Below are positions 29,408-40,954 of a DNA stretch of 64,000 nt, in pieces. The notes below the pieces were generated by a model that saw nothing but the letters and a program-made list of their open reading frames with translations, was not told the DNA's origin and made no database searches. Each line of letters starts with the position of its first letter. Position 1 is the first letter of the stretch. Both the position numbers and the translations under genes were made by a program. This stretch comes from Adineta steineri. Taxonomy: Eukaryota > Rotifera > Eurotatoria > Adinetida > Adinetidae. The DNA is taken from positions 62,001-126,000 of the forward strand of contig CAJNOI010000072.1 in assembly GCA_905250115.1 (NCBI GenBank), written 5' to 3'.

Positions 29408-30559
29408 TGTTGTCAACGTCGAAAAAAATATTCATATGTTTGATGATATATATGTAGACAAGAAAGATTTACTTTAAAAAAAAGATAAGAGACACATTGT
29501 GTAAATCAACAAAAATTGCGTCACATGAGAAATAGAAGATAAACAATTACGTTCTATGTAAGAACTGAATTATTCAGCTAGCATTTCGTAAGAATTATTT
29601 CATTAATATAAATTTATTTTCATCAATATATCATGTTGCAAAAGTCACCATAGAAACAATATGAATGCCTATTAAACAATCAAGTGGTTTATAAAATGAT
29701 GCGAAGATGTACTTCATAAAGTTTTTCGGTAAATATTTGTGTCTGTAGATGTTTCAACATACATAGTGATGCTAATGATAAAATTTGAATCACTTAAAAG
29801 TTGGTATTGGTTTTGAGATCCAGCATTGACTGGAGTTCTCTCTACCAGTTCTTAAGATTCATATCAGCTATGTATCTCTGTGTCGTAAATTATATTCAAT
29901 GTGAATCTATTTTTTTAATAATATCTGTGCATTGAGTGCTGTTGCTTTATCAAGCTTGACATTTTTAGGTTAGTTGCTACTCCTTGTTTAGTCAACCACA
30001 ATATGTGGAAGCACATAAATATTCACATATATATATATAAGTAATTTTTTAGTACATAGTGAACATGAGTTTAGTTTATCAGGAATCTGAGTAGACATGA
30101 CACATAGGATGAAAACGAACAAAATAATACGAAACAAGACCAGAATAAGTATCACGTACAAGAGGGAAGAAAAAATTATATCAAAATTATATCACGTAAT
30201 TGATAAGGATTGTTCCCAGTCTGAGAAATTGTGCATATAGAATAAATTCTTGTCTAATTACTGCATTATTTTAAAGAGCATGAGTATTCATGTACCCAAA
30301 CAATTTTCATCAGAGTGTCTATAGAAACTTCGATCAATTTGCATGTGACATATATAAAAACTAAAAAGCGAGAAAAAAATGGTGAAAATAAATTTATTGA
30401 AACAAAAATTTGCTTTTTTAGTCATATGAAACTCGTCAAGCATTTTGTATTATTCACGTTTTATGCTAAAAATAGAATTTGTTTTTTTTTCTCATTCTAC
30501 CTCATAGTTGAATACAACGACACTTTTGAAGAAAAAAATAATAAACGCACACAGCAAGT
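29408..30559. other. Divergent intergenic region
   Basis: About 1.15 kb between the divergent PLB1-like and small EF-hand genes. A 101-codon frame beginning at 30315 is in another frame overlapping the start of the EF-hand gene and looks like chance. No element recognised. Confidence 0.5.
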
Positions 30560-30877
30560 ATGCCGTCCGAACAAGAAACTGCTAACGCTTTACCTTCGAA
30601 TTTTGATGTTGCCGGCTTAAAAAATGCGTTTAGTAATCCTACCCAAGCTTTTCAAATGTTAGACAAAAATAATGATGGAAAAGTAACAAAAGAAGATTTA
30701 GAAATATTATTAACACAATTTGGTATCCAAGGCATGGCTGCTAAATTTATGGCAAAATTAATTTTTAAGAAATTGGATGCTGATAAAAGTGGTACAATTG
30801 AACCAAGTGATCTTGTACATGCTGATGGTATTCTTACAAGTTTATTAAAAATGAAAAAAACTGGTCAAAGTGCTTAA
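30560..30877 (+). CDS. Small two-EF-hand protein
   Basis: Intronless, 105 aa. Two EF-hands: loop DKNNDGKVTKED (res ~35-46) and loop DADKSGTIEPSD (res ~73-84). The first keeps Asp at positions 1, 5 and 12 with Gly at 6, and has Asp rather than Glu at position 12. The second has D1, D3, S5, G6 and also Asp at 12, which lowers affinity or favours Mg in some EF-hands. No signal peptide or membrane segment. The N-terminal 30 residues are not an EF-hand but carry AFSNPTQAFQML helix-like sequence. Calmodulin/troponin-C superfamily; I cannot name an orthologue. The ATG has a good context (GCAAGT before it) and is the first in frame. Confidence 0.85.
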   Translation: MPSEQETANALPSNFDVAGLKNAFSNPTQAFQMLDKNNDGKVTKEDLEILLTQFGIQGMAAKFMAKLIFKKLDADKSGTIEPSDLVHADGILTSLLKMKKTGQSA

Positions 30878-31226
30878 TATTACATGAGAAACTAAATTGA
30901 TTTTGTTTATCAAATTATTATATGTAATTGTTTTTTTTCTTTCGATTAAATTTTCTTCTTTAAAAACAGAATGATGTCTACGAAAATGTTTGATTTGGCT
31001 TTCAAAGCAAAAGGTAATGTTCTCGTTCTGTATTTAGAAATGTGCAAAGAGACGCTAATATATTCTATTACCGGACAATTCATTAGATAGAATATGAGTG
31101 GAGTTTTATACAAGATAAGATATCTATGGAGAAATCTCTTCAGTTAATTAATATATGTCTGTGCATATAGATGACACATGTGTAAATCTTTTTATTGAAA
31201 AATAAAACAAAAAAGTAAAACATTTG
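30878..31226. other. Intergenic, convergent 3' ends
   Basis: A 349-base spacer between the EF-hand gene and the RasGRF stop. Poly-T and AATAAA-like strings fit 3' end formation for both. Nothing else seen. Confidence 0.5.
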
Positions 31227-34200
31227 TTATACACCAAGATTCGTTAAACCTGCGCGAGAAGGACGAGGTTCAAGTTTTAATGAAAGAATATAACATTGAT
31301 CTTCACTTAATAGACTTGATTGATCTAATAAATAAGCACATACACGTGCATTATGTTTAATTTTGAATGCTGTCGATTGAAAACGATGTATTTCATTTAT
31401 AATATGTGTTTTCTGAAGAAAAAAAAATAAAATAGAATAAAATCAAAAAGTTCAATTTCTTTTTTTTACCATTCGCATTTTTGAAAAATTAATTAATTGT
31501 TTATCTGATATATCTTGTGAACTTTCTTCAATAAATGTTAAATCTGATAAATATAAACCAAGATATGGTACACATGGTGGATCAACTCTATTTATTTAAA
31601 TAACAAAAACGAATTCTATTATAAATTTTCCTATTTACTTTGTTAATGTATCACGTAAATTTTTAAATTTTCCATCAGAATGAACAAGTGCTTGAAGTTT
31701 ATTTATAACTTGTTTATTTTGTTTTGATATACGATCCCATGTTTGTTTTAAACGATATACTGAACTATTAACAAATGCAGCCATTATCTGAAGTACACCA
31801 TTAAAATTTCGTAAATATCGACATATATCAGCAACAGTACCTAATCGAAATATGAAAGTAATATAAAATCTGTCTAGTTAAATACATGTGTAATCACATA
31901 ATAACACTGGCAAGTTTTCTATTAGTTTATTGGCGAAATGGGAAAGAGACATAACTCACCCACTTTTTTTTCACGATTTTCCTGAGAAGATGTTCGTCGC
32001 AACATATAAAAACATACATAATCTTCGAAATGACAAAGATTTAAAACACGCAGGGTGTGCGTGCGAGTGTATAAGTCATTCTTCTCTCATACTGCACAAC
32101 CACATCCACACTGTCACCCGATTTCGTGACAATATTTTACATACTGACGAGCACTTCGTTCCGATTTTCCTGTTCTTATTTAACTATAATCTCCTGACTG
32201 AATATGTTTTACGGACTCTCGATAAAATTGGTAAAAAAAAAGTCGATTCCGAACACCTGGACAAATCAACAGGTGTTCGGGACATCTAATACGTTTTGTC
32301 TTTGTCTCGGCGAAATTCGTGAATCTTAAAATTTCGTGAAGTATCAATGTATTATACTAATTGACATATTTCGCATAGGACAATTCTTAGTAAATACATA
32401 CTCCATTTTTCAATACATTGAACACGAGCATTAACATTTGATTGCGTTAATATTTCTGTAATAACAAGTCGACACATCTATAGATAAAAAGTAAATAAAA
32501 TAAATATGTAAAATTTATTGTTTTTACTTCATTAAATCGTTTAGATACAAGAGCTACATTTGGTGCTAAATCATCTCGTCCAGGTTTCATCCAACCTAAT
32601 AGAAGTAATTCTCTAGGAAATCAAGCAAAAAATTATTTTTAATAAAATGAAATTAAGAATATATAATTGCTCTTACTCGCTGCCTAAGGCATAGAAAAGT
32701 TTATGATCGATTAATGTCATTTGTTCAGCAAGATCTGAAACAGCAATTTGTTCGAATGTTGCATTTGATGGCTGAAAAATATTATTTCATTAAGCAAAAA
32801 AAGAAACTATATATTTTATTATTATACTTGTGTTGGATTTAGAAGTATACGTAATTGTTCATTTTGATCATCGATTTCACTTGTTTCTAATTGTTTTATA
32901 ATTGCAGCAGCTGCTTTATTTTCAGCAGCAATTAAATAATCATTCATTAACATATCTTGTAAAAGTTCAAGAACCATCTATTATTAATAAAGAAATACAT
33001 TTTATTCAGATATAAATTTAGAAAAAAAAAACAATATTTTTACTTCTTTTAGTTTGGGATTGGTATGAAAATCCTAAAATACAGAAAAAACAATGAATGA
33101 CCTCATGATTTGGTATCAATTAGAAAACTGATTCGCTAATAGATACGACGAGGGTGTTTATAATCCCATATATATCAAGAAAGAACTGATACTTTGTATA
33201 AAACTTCATACATACTAATGGATGTTTTGTTAACCAATGTCTAAGAACATTAAGAACACGCATTGTTGAAGCTGTATTAACAATAATATATTCATTTGTT
33301 CTTTGTTCTCTATTATTTAATGGTACTACACAACTACTAGCAGTTCCTGATTGAGTTGAAACTGAACCACCACCTTCGATTATATAAATAATGGGAAAAA
33401 TAAATATGATATATATTATAAAAATATACCTGGATTACTTCCTAATCGTTCATGTCTCATGCCTTTAGGTGATTCACCTGATGTTGCAACAGCAAATGCT
33501 TGTGTAGCTGCTGCTGAACTTATTCGTCGACGAGATGATCTTGATGATGTTACAACAACACCAGGTAAAACTTTTTTTAATGAACCTTCAGCTGCATTTC
33601 GTAAACTTTGTCGTGGTGACGAAAGAACTTCACTAAGACGTTTTGCTAAAATAAAAAAATTAGTTCAATAAAAACAATGAGAAAAAAATGAGTTTATTTT
33701 TTTATTACAAAGCCATTGAACATTTTCTTTCGTTGTTAGATTTGCTTGTGAATCTAATCTCAATCGTTGTTGGCTTTTTGGTACTGTTGGACTATCACTT
33801 GTTTCAACACGAAGAGATTTTTTTACTTCATCCTATAGATTATATAATATTTAAATAAAAGAAGGAGAATTTTAAAACAACAAATTTTACTTTATTTATA
33901 TTAATTATTTGAAGATTTTCAGAAAATCTTATTCGAGAAGGAGTTTCCGGTGAACGTGGAATCTCAACTCGAAGATCATTTGATAAATCCGATGATGGAA
34001 AATCAAAAAGAATTTCTAAAGAATCGTAATCATTTGTTTTTTGTTTTGGTTTGGATATTTTATCAGAATTAAATGCTTCATTATTATTATTTGAAGAATC
34101 TTTTTTTTGTTGTTCATCAAAGCATAATGATACACCATCAGAAAATGTTTCTGATGATGCAAGTGGAGCTAATGTATTATGTAATGGATCAACTAATTCT

Positions 34201-37200
34201 CCAGTATCAATTGATGGAGTTGTTGGTAATACAGGAGTTACTTCACTACATTTTGTTAATGTTCCTAAATTCGAATGATAAATATAATACCGATATTGAA
34301 TTAATACAAAAGAATGAATATAAATACAGTCTGCAGTGTATTTTTTTTTCTACCTCAAAATTCATCTATAAAGCTGAGAATGATATACTTGGGTTCATTA
34401 TCAAACATACAAGATAAGGTCCTAAGTCTTGTGTTTTATTTAGTGTGTGGACTGCGTAGGCGACGCCCTTCCAAACTATGAGACTCAGACAAAGTACTGT
34501 TAGGTGACCCCCACCCAGAATTTTCTTTTCGCCCGTCTGAAAAAAGAAATCTGGATAAAATAATGCCTAAGTCTACTATATTTTGCAGAGTTTATTATAA
34601 CTGTTGGGTTTATCAAGGAGGAAAAAGCGGATCCCCAACGATTCCTGTGGATCGTATTTTTTTTCTTCATTGAATATTTGCCAAATATACTCATTCTTCT
34701 GATTTATTATAGTAACTAATCAGTGAATCTTAATACATTCTAAAATCAGTGTGAGGTGTGGGTGTGAGTGTATAAGTCATTCTTCTCTCATAGTACACAT
34801 CCACAGCCATATTGTCATCCGATTTTCTGAACATATTTTACATACTGTTGAGCATTTTGTTCCGATTTCCCTGAATTTTTTTCAGCTATGGTTCCCCTGA
34901 CCAACATGTTTTATAAACTCCCGGTAAAAATGGTAAAAAAAAGTCGAATCCGAACACCTGGACAAATTATCAGGTGTTCGGGACACCTAGTACGTTTTGT
35001 CTTTGTCCCGAATGTTTACCAAATATGCTCATTCTTCTGATTTCTTATAATTACTAATCAGTGAATCTTAATACATTCTGAAATTAGTGTCTCTTCTTTT
35101 CTATCATATTTAATCCTCAAACTGATACATATCTTGTTATTCTCATTCTATTCTAAATAAATAATTGTACAAATACATAGTATTTCTACTATTCATTACT
35201 TTTTTCAGTATGTTTTGTTGTGCTTATTGCTTCGTTTTGATCAATACCTAGCAAAAAAAACAAAGTTTCATCTAAATCAACAAATATTTCTTTTTACTTA
35301 ATGCTCGACGAAATGTTCCAATATGTGAATGTCTTCTTAGTTCACGTTCTTGTTCCGCCGTAGGTGTAGTAACAACTGTTAATGAATCAATGCCTTTGGA
35401 ATGAAAACAAACTTAATTTACGAAAAATTCTTTTTGCTTTTTTCTAAATTCTCACCTTCTGATACACGTCGTGTTATGTCATTATCATGATCAACGATTT
35501 GTACTTTTTCTCTAAAATAAATCAAATAAATTCTTTTAAAATAAACAAATATTTCGCAATTACTTTTGTAATTCATCTGTTTTATGTGTTGTTCCATCAA
35601 GATCATTTGTATGATCAAGTGATGTATGTGGTGATGATTTATAAACACGAACTAATGTCTCCATAACCGTGTATGCATCTGTATATAAACGATAAGTCAA
35701 TAGAAATGTATTTAAGAAATCAATTGATAAAAATCGTAAATCTGTTAGACGTTCAAGTAAACGTTCAACAGTTGCATGTCGAATCTAAATACGAAAAAAA
35801 AACAAAAATGAAATAATTTTATTAAATAAAAAACAAATCTCACTTGTGGTATTTTACATGAGTCAAGTGTTTTAGAATATTTAATTTCTGAATCATCTTT
35901 ATATAATTTAAGATCAGATCTAGAAGAAAATAAAATATTCGAAATTTATTTTTATTTTAATTTTTACTTGACAGATTCTGGTGACATAACAGATGATGCA
36001 TTACGAAATGATCCTGTAACTAATTCTGTATAACGAAGATTTTGTAAACATTGTGCTATATCAGTACACCATTCAGATTTATGTTTATCATCATTAGCAA
36101 CAAATGTTGCTGAATATGATGTTTGATCACGTGATTCAACAATTAAACGAAATAATCGATTAAAATTTATATCGTATTCACCAGTTTTACTATCTGTTAT
36201 ATTTGAATTTGTATCATCAACACTATCTTCTTCAGTTACAGCTGCAAGTAAATGTTGAGGATCAGCTGCTAGATCTTCAACAAGTGTTACATCAGCTAAT
36301 GGAATAACACCACAACCCTGAGAATAATTATTCAAGAAATATTTAAATGTAGAAAAGTATAAGATATAATACTTTAACAAGATGTAATTTTCCATTCGAT
36401 GCTCGAGTAGTTGTAACAAGATGATTAGAAAAAAGATAACATTGTACAACAACTTCATTACGACGAATATCTCGTGGTGTAAATCGTTGTCCAAGACTTG
36501 GTTTATTTCGATCATTATTCAATAATATAAGACTATCTGGAGAAGAAAAAAATAAAAAATAAAATATTTGCAATGTACGTCAAGCATTTCAGTGCTTGTC
36601 AAATATTCGTATGAGTATCTTTTGTAGCCATGAAATATAGCGTAACGTAGGTAAATCTATAATACGGGAAAACTAGTTCGTAATAAGATGCATGTTTCTG
36701 CATCGATTAGAAATTATATACGACTTCTAATTACAAAAGTCAGTATAGGAATGATTTTCTATCCTCCGATCATGACAATTTCATGAAACACGAATTGAAA
36801 GCGAGTGTTACGACTGGAGATTTCACCCCCTTCCTCTCTCTCATACAGACTTGATGGGTACATTAGAAATTACTTATCATATATCATGGCAAATGTTGAG
36901 CAGGGATTATGATTAGTGGTAGGACAGTTCACAGTTCCAGGTTCAGATAAACTGGTCAAAAGAATTGCCAATACAATTCTTTGAATAGAGCTGAACTCTA
37001 CCAAACAGTTCAGTTCTATTCAAAGAACTGTTGAGACAGTTCAGTTCCTTTCGAAAGAACTATTAAACAGTTCCCAAGAACGGAACTAATATGGAACTGT
37101 CCTACCCCTAACTATGATAGATGTGAGTTATAACTACTATAGATCGTGACAGACGTTATTAATTTATGTTACAGGAGTTATTTCGTGTTTCACATTTTAA

Positions 37201-40200
37201 TTCCAGAGGGATTGCGCTAATAACTTTTTTTATGTTGAATATGTGAGTGTTGAACTTCGACCCGAATACTTAATCTAGACTTTCTTCTTTGTACATTACC
37301 TTGTCGACAAAGTACTTGATTGACATCCAATAATACATCACATCCTTCTGCAATTGATCGTTCAATAGCTAAATTTGCACGAATATGTTCTGTTTCTGAT
37401 ACTTCATCATGCATAATCTATGCAAAAAACAACAACAAATGAAATAATATTATTTTTTGATTCTTGAAAATTTTACTTTTGATAGTTCTTCCAATTTAGA
37501 CTTTGTGTGTTCAAGTTTTTCTCTTTCAACATGTGCATGTGGTGTATGTGATAAACAATTTGCCAATGTTACTATGTAATATGGAATCTAATAAATAAAA
37601 TACAAATTAAAATAAGAAAAATCGTTTTTCTTTTTATTGTATAACAAACTCGATTCATTGGTAATACTAAAAGTGTATCCAGTGTTAATCCTTCACATGC
37701 TGCTTTTGTTTCACATCGTTCAAGAAATTTATTAAACTCTGAACTACTTAGTTTACATTCAACTAAACACTATAAGATAGACAATTTTATTATAATAGAA
37801 AAAACATAAATAATAAATAAAATTGTTTACTTGTAAACTATAATGATGATTTCGAACATATTCTAAATAAATATGTAACATTGATATAAACATATCGAAT
37901 AAATCACCTGAAATACAAAAATTTTATAGATAAAATAATATTTTATTCTATTCTACCGGTATAAAATGTTGGCCAATTTTCTAATTTTTTTGATAGACCT
38001 TTATAGAATATTTGATGTAGAAATAGAATAATTTCACTGAAAATAATTTAATAAGATATGTATATAGAAAAAAAAATAATTCTTTTTATATACGTATTAA
38101 GAAATATTGAATTAACATCCTCATGCGTAATTGTTGGTTTTTTTGAACTAGCAGCTAGAAAAGACAATCAAATTTGATTTATTTTTATTATTTGAAAAAA
38201 TAATAATCATTTACCCATTCGAAATGGTCGTACATAATTAGCAACAAGTATTTCTAATTGATGAACATAATCTCGTTCACTTTCAACCAAATTAAATATG
38301 ATATTATTACGTTTACGCATTAATTCAGCATGTGGTGAACTAAAAGACAAAACCATATTTTTTTTGGATGGTTCTTATTCAATAAGTGACAAGTTTCCTT
38401 TTTAAATATAAAAACTTAGATAAACTTTCTCTCGAAAATGATCATAACTGAACTTAATTCTTAACATTTATCCAAGATACCTTTAGAAAACTAATAAAAC
38501 ATTCTTCCGTAATCTGTGTAGATATATTATTTATTTATCCGTTCATAATGCTAGCTGAATACTCTTCCGTTCAATATAATAGGTACAAATTATTCTATTT
38601 AAAAAGATATGAATTGCATATTAATATTAGATAAGTACTTATAGTGCATATGGAAAAGTACATCAAACAGTCGAATTACCATTGATTTCGACATGGTTTA
38701 AAAGCAATCTAATCTAGTGATTATACACATTTGACAATTTTTGTAATTCTAATTTCAAAAGAAAATGAATAATGATGATGCAATTATCAATTCCATAGAA
38801 AAAAAAACAAAAATAGAATGTTCTTAAACCGTCCTTAAAGTCAGTAATCAAATTGATAAATATTTTTAAAAGCTTTTTCAAAATTACTGATCTTTGTCAA
38901 CAACAGATGAAAAATTAATAATTTCATTTGTTCTCTACGGAAAAGAAGTATTAGACTAAATGTCTAATATTTTTAAAATATATCGAGTCATTTTAATCTA
39001 AATAATTACAGCACGTGTATAGTATAACTATAGAATTTTTTTCTTTATTAATAAATAAAATCAAGTAAATTTTTAAAACTTAAAATAATATCAAAAAGAA
39101 ATATAAATTACCATTTATAAGTCTCACTTCAATCTCGTGATTAACAAAAAAAATATTACTATAGCTCTTTGTCATTCAAATATTGACAGAAATAAGACTT
39201 TTAGTTCCTACGTCTAAAATTGTAGACATGCAAAAACTAACGTCATTTGAACGACCATTATAAAAGATGGATTTTACGTCTGACAAGCAATAAATTATCT
39301 TCAATATCGTTCTAAGGAAATCTTCTATCTGTCTGATCTTTTTATAAAACTTACCGTATATATTCTTCAACAATTCGTTTCCATCGTTGTCTATATAACC
39401 AACCTCGACAAAGACTTTGAACTTTTTTTATTTTTCGTATTTCAGCTGAATCTTCTTCCGCAATACTTTTTGTTCTTAATAAATGATGTTGTCGTCGATA
39501 ACGAGATAACTAAAATTAAAAATAATATCAGACAAATAGTAAAATTCATTTATTGATTTTACTTCACGACGTAATTCTCTAACTTCAGCTGAAAGTTCTT
39601 CAACTTGTTGTAAATATTGATATTTTGTTTTAGCTTCACTTTCATAAACTTGAGATAAATGTAAATATTTTTGTTCAATTTCTTCTTTAACCGATAATAA
39701 ACGATTATAACTACAAAAAAAAATTTACATAAAATATTTGTTTTTTCTTGTAATTATTTTCTTTGTAAACCTGCATGATTGAATGCATTCAATCCATACT
39801 TGACAATCACTTTCGGATTCAGCTGCAAATTCAATTGCATTACGACCATCACGTGTATAAGATATTGAGAAACAATTCTAAAGAAAACGAAAGAATTATT
39901 GTCAATAATGAATATTTTCACTGTTGTTTTTTAGCAGAAGAAAACAACATGACATCTTTTATTTGATTATAAAATGAACGACTATGTAAATAGAAAGTCT
40001 ATGCGAGAATTTAATACTTAGACATAATCACTATTTTATCTTTTAAGAAGTACTTTTAATAACTACATAAATCATATGTAAAATATTAAATCTTCGAATT
40101 TTATTTCGTGACTATAGTAACTAAATGTGCGTGTTAAACTATGAAAAACATTCAATTGTCTTCCGTTCTGACGATGTATCTGTCATAGTTTAAGATAAAA

Positions 40201-40954
40201 ATCAACAGGACATTATCTCTCGTGATCTATAGGATACTGATATTCTTCTAAGTTTTCAAATCTCATAGGATTATGAAAAAAATAGCTTTTCTCTTAGAAC
40301 AGTAACTAATATTGAACTATAGTCGATTTGAAGAAATTAATTAGAATTTACTATTAAAATCATTAAAGATTCTATGAAAGATCTAGTTCACTGGTGCATG
40401 GTAACAATCAACTGAAAATTTGTTCTAAATGAATTTTTCAATATAAATCATTCAAACATAAATAATAAACAAAATGATGGTTTTTTTAAGGTTTTATTCT
40501 TTTATTAAATGAAACCTTTTTTTTGAAAAAGTAGAATAAACGGATATAAATAAATATTAATTAATATTTATATACTTACTAATTTTTCTCCATCTTTACT
40601 GTTTTTAGCTGGTGAACGTGATGAATAACAACTCTCAAGGAAATAGACACCTTGTGGTTTAGATGAATTTACATTTTCATAATAGAAAAGTAAATTTTGA
40701 TATAAAACAAACCATTTTAATTGCCATTTATTTGGTGAGGATGATGGATCTTGTCCACCACGACGAGAAAGATATCCACATTCACGATTTTCTAATCGTG
40801 CTTTTATTGCTAAATTATATAAATGTTCTTCATTCACTTTAAAAGATGTACGTGTCATTAAAATTGCCGATAAACTTCGTAAACCTAGCCAAGAATCAGA
40901 TGAAGCCATATGTGAGCGTGACTTGGTCGATTGTTGATTAGATAGAAACTGCAT
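31227..40954 (-). CDS. RASGRF: Ras guanine-nucleotide exchange factor, RasGRF type (PH-IQ-DH-PH-RasGEF)
   Basis: Coding span of a many-exon gene. Domains in order: PH1 (exons 40580-40954 and ~39777-39875; [35 protein letters not shown]), coiled coil (39560-39715), IQ motif (39360-39510; [18 protein letters not shown]), DH (38340 to ~37220; [40 protein letters not shown]), PH2 (36540 to 35970; [34 protein letters not shown]), RasGEF N-terminal module (35790-35580; [20 protein letters not shown]), a low-complexity Ser-rich linker (34265-33400), and the CDC25 catalytic domain (33300-31227) with [18 protein letters not shown] and LINFSKMRM, the core family signature. Activates Ras-family GTPases in a calcium/calmodulin-dependent way and, through DH-PH, Rho-family GTPases (family knowledge). 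Introns carry the repeats listed separately. Individual exon edges were not all fixed. Confidence 0.93.
32051..32310. repeat. Dispersed ~260-bp repeat, copy 1 (RasGRF intron)
   Basis: Aligns over its whole length with 34751-35010, roughly 80% by eye. Shared blocks include GTGTATAAGTCATTCTTCTC, TTTTACATACTG, the palindrome CCGAACACCTG-loop-CAGGTGTTCGG and TACGTTTTGTCTTTGTC. It sits in the 557-nt intron between the exons ending near 32399 and starting near 31842. A frame at 31930-32289 overlaps it but is not a gene. Confidence 0.85.
34484..35092. repeat. Dispersed repeat, copy 2, with flanking ~80-bp direct duplication
   Basis: Core 34751-35010 matches copy 1. It is bracketed by two near-identical ~80-bp direct repeats at about 34671-34748 and 35010-35092 (shared TCATTCTTCTGATTT, ACTAATCAGTGAATCTTAAT, ACATTCT). 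The segment from 34484 starts with GACAAAGTACT, resembling the inverted right end GTACGTTTTGTCTTTGTCCC, so the whole could be one element of about 0.5-0.6 kb. It lies in a RasGRF intron of about 950 nt. Confidence 0.75.
36913..37111. mobile_element. Foldback (MITE-like) element in a RasGRF intron
   Basis: Ends are inverted repeats of 18 bases with one mismatch: 36913-36930 (TTAGTGGTAGGACAGTTC) and 37094-37111. The interior repeats ACAGTTC/GAACTGT many times in both orientations, so most of the ~199-bp unit can fold on itself. No coding capacity. Non-autonomous DNA-transposon relic is the likely nature; target duplication was not established. Confidence 0.65.

Noticed and set aside
32260-32281. 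Palindrome read as a rho-type terminator or a self-cleaving ribozyme
   Set aside because: Eukaryotic intronic context; no hammerhead core (CUGAUGA...GAAA) around the stem.
31930-32289. 119-aa + strand frame
   Set aside because: Lies in a RasGRF intron and overlaps repeat copy 1; the second copy does not keep the frame open.
34500-34694. 64-aa minus-strand frame in copy 2 of the repeat
   Set aside because: No similarity to any transposase or protein family and no counterpart in copy 1.
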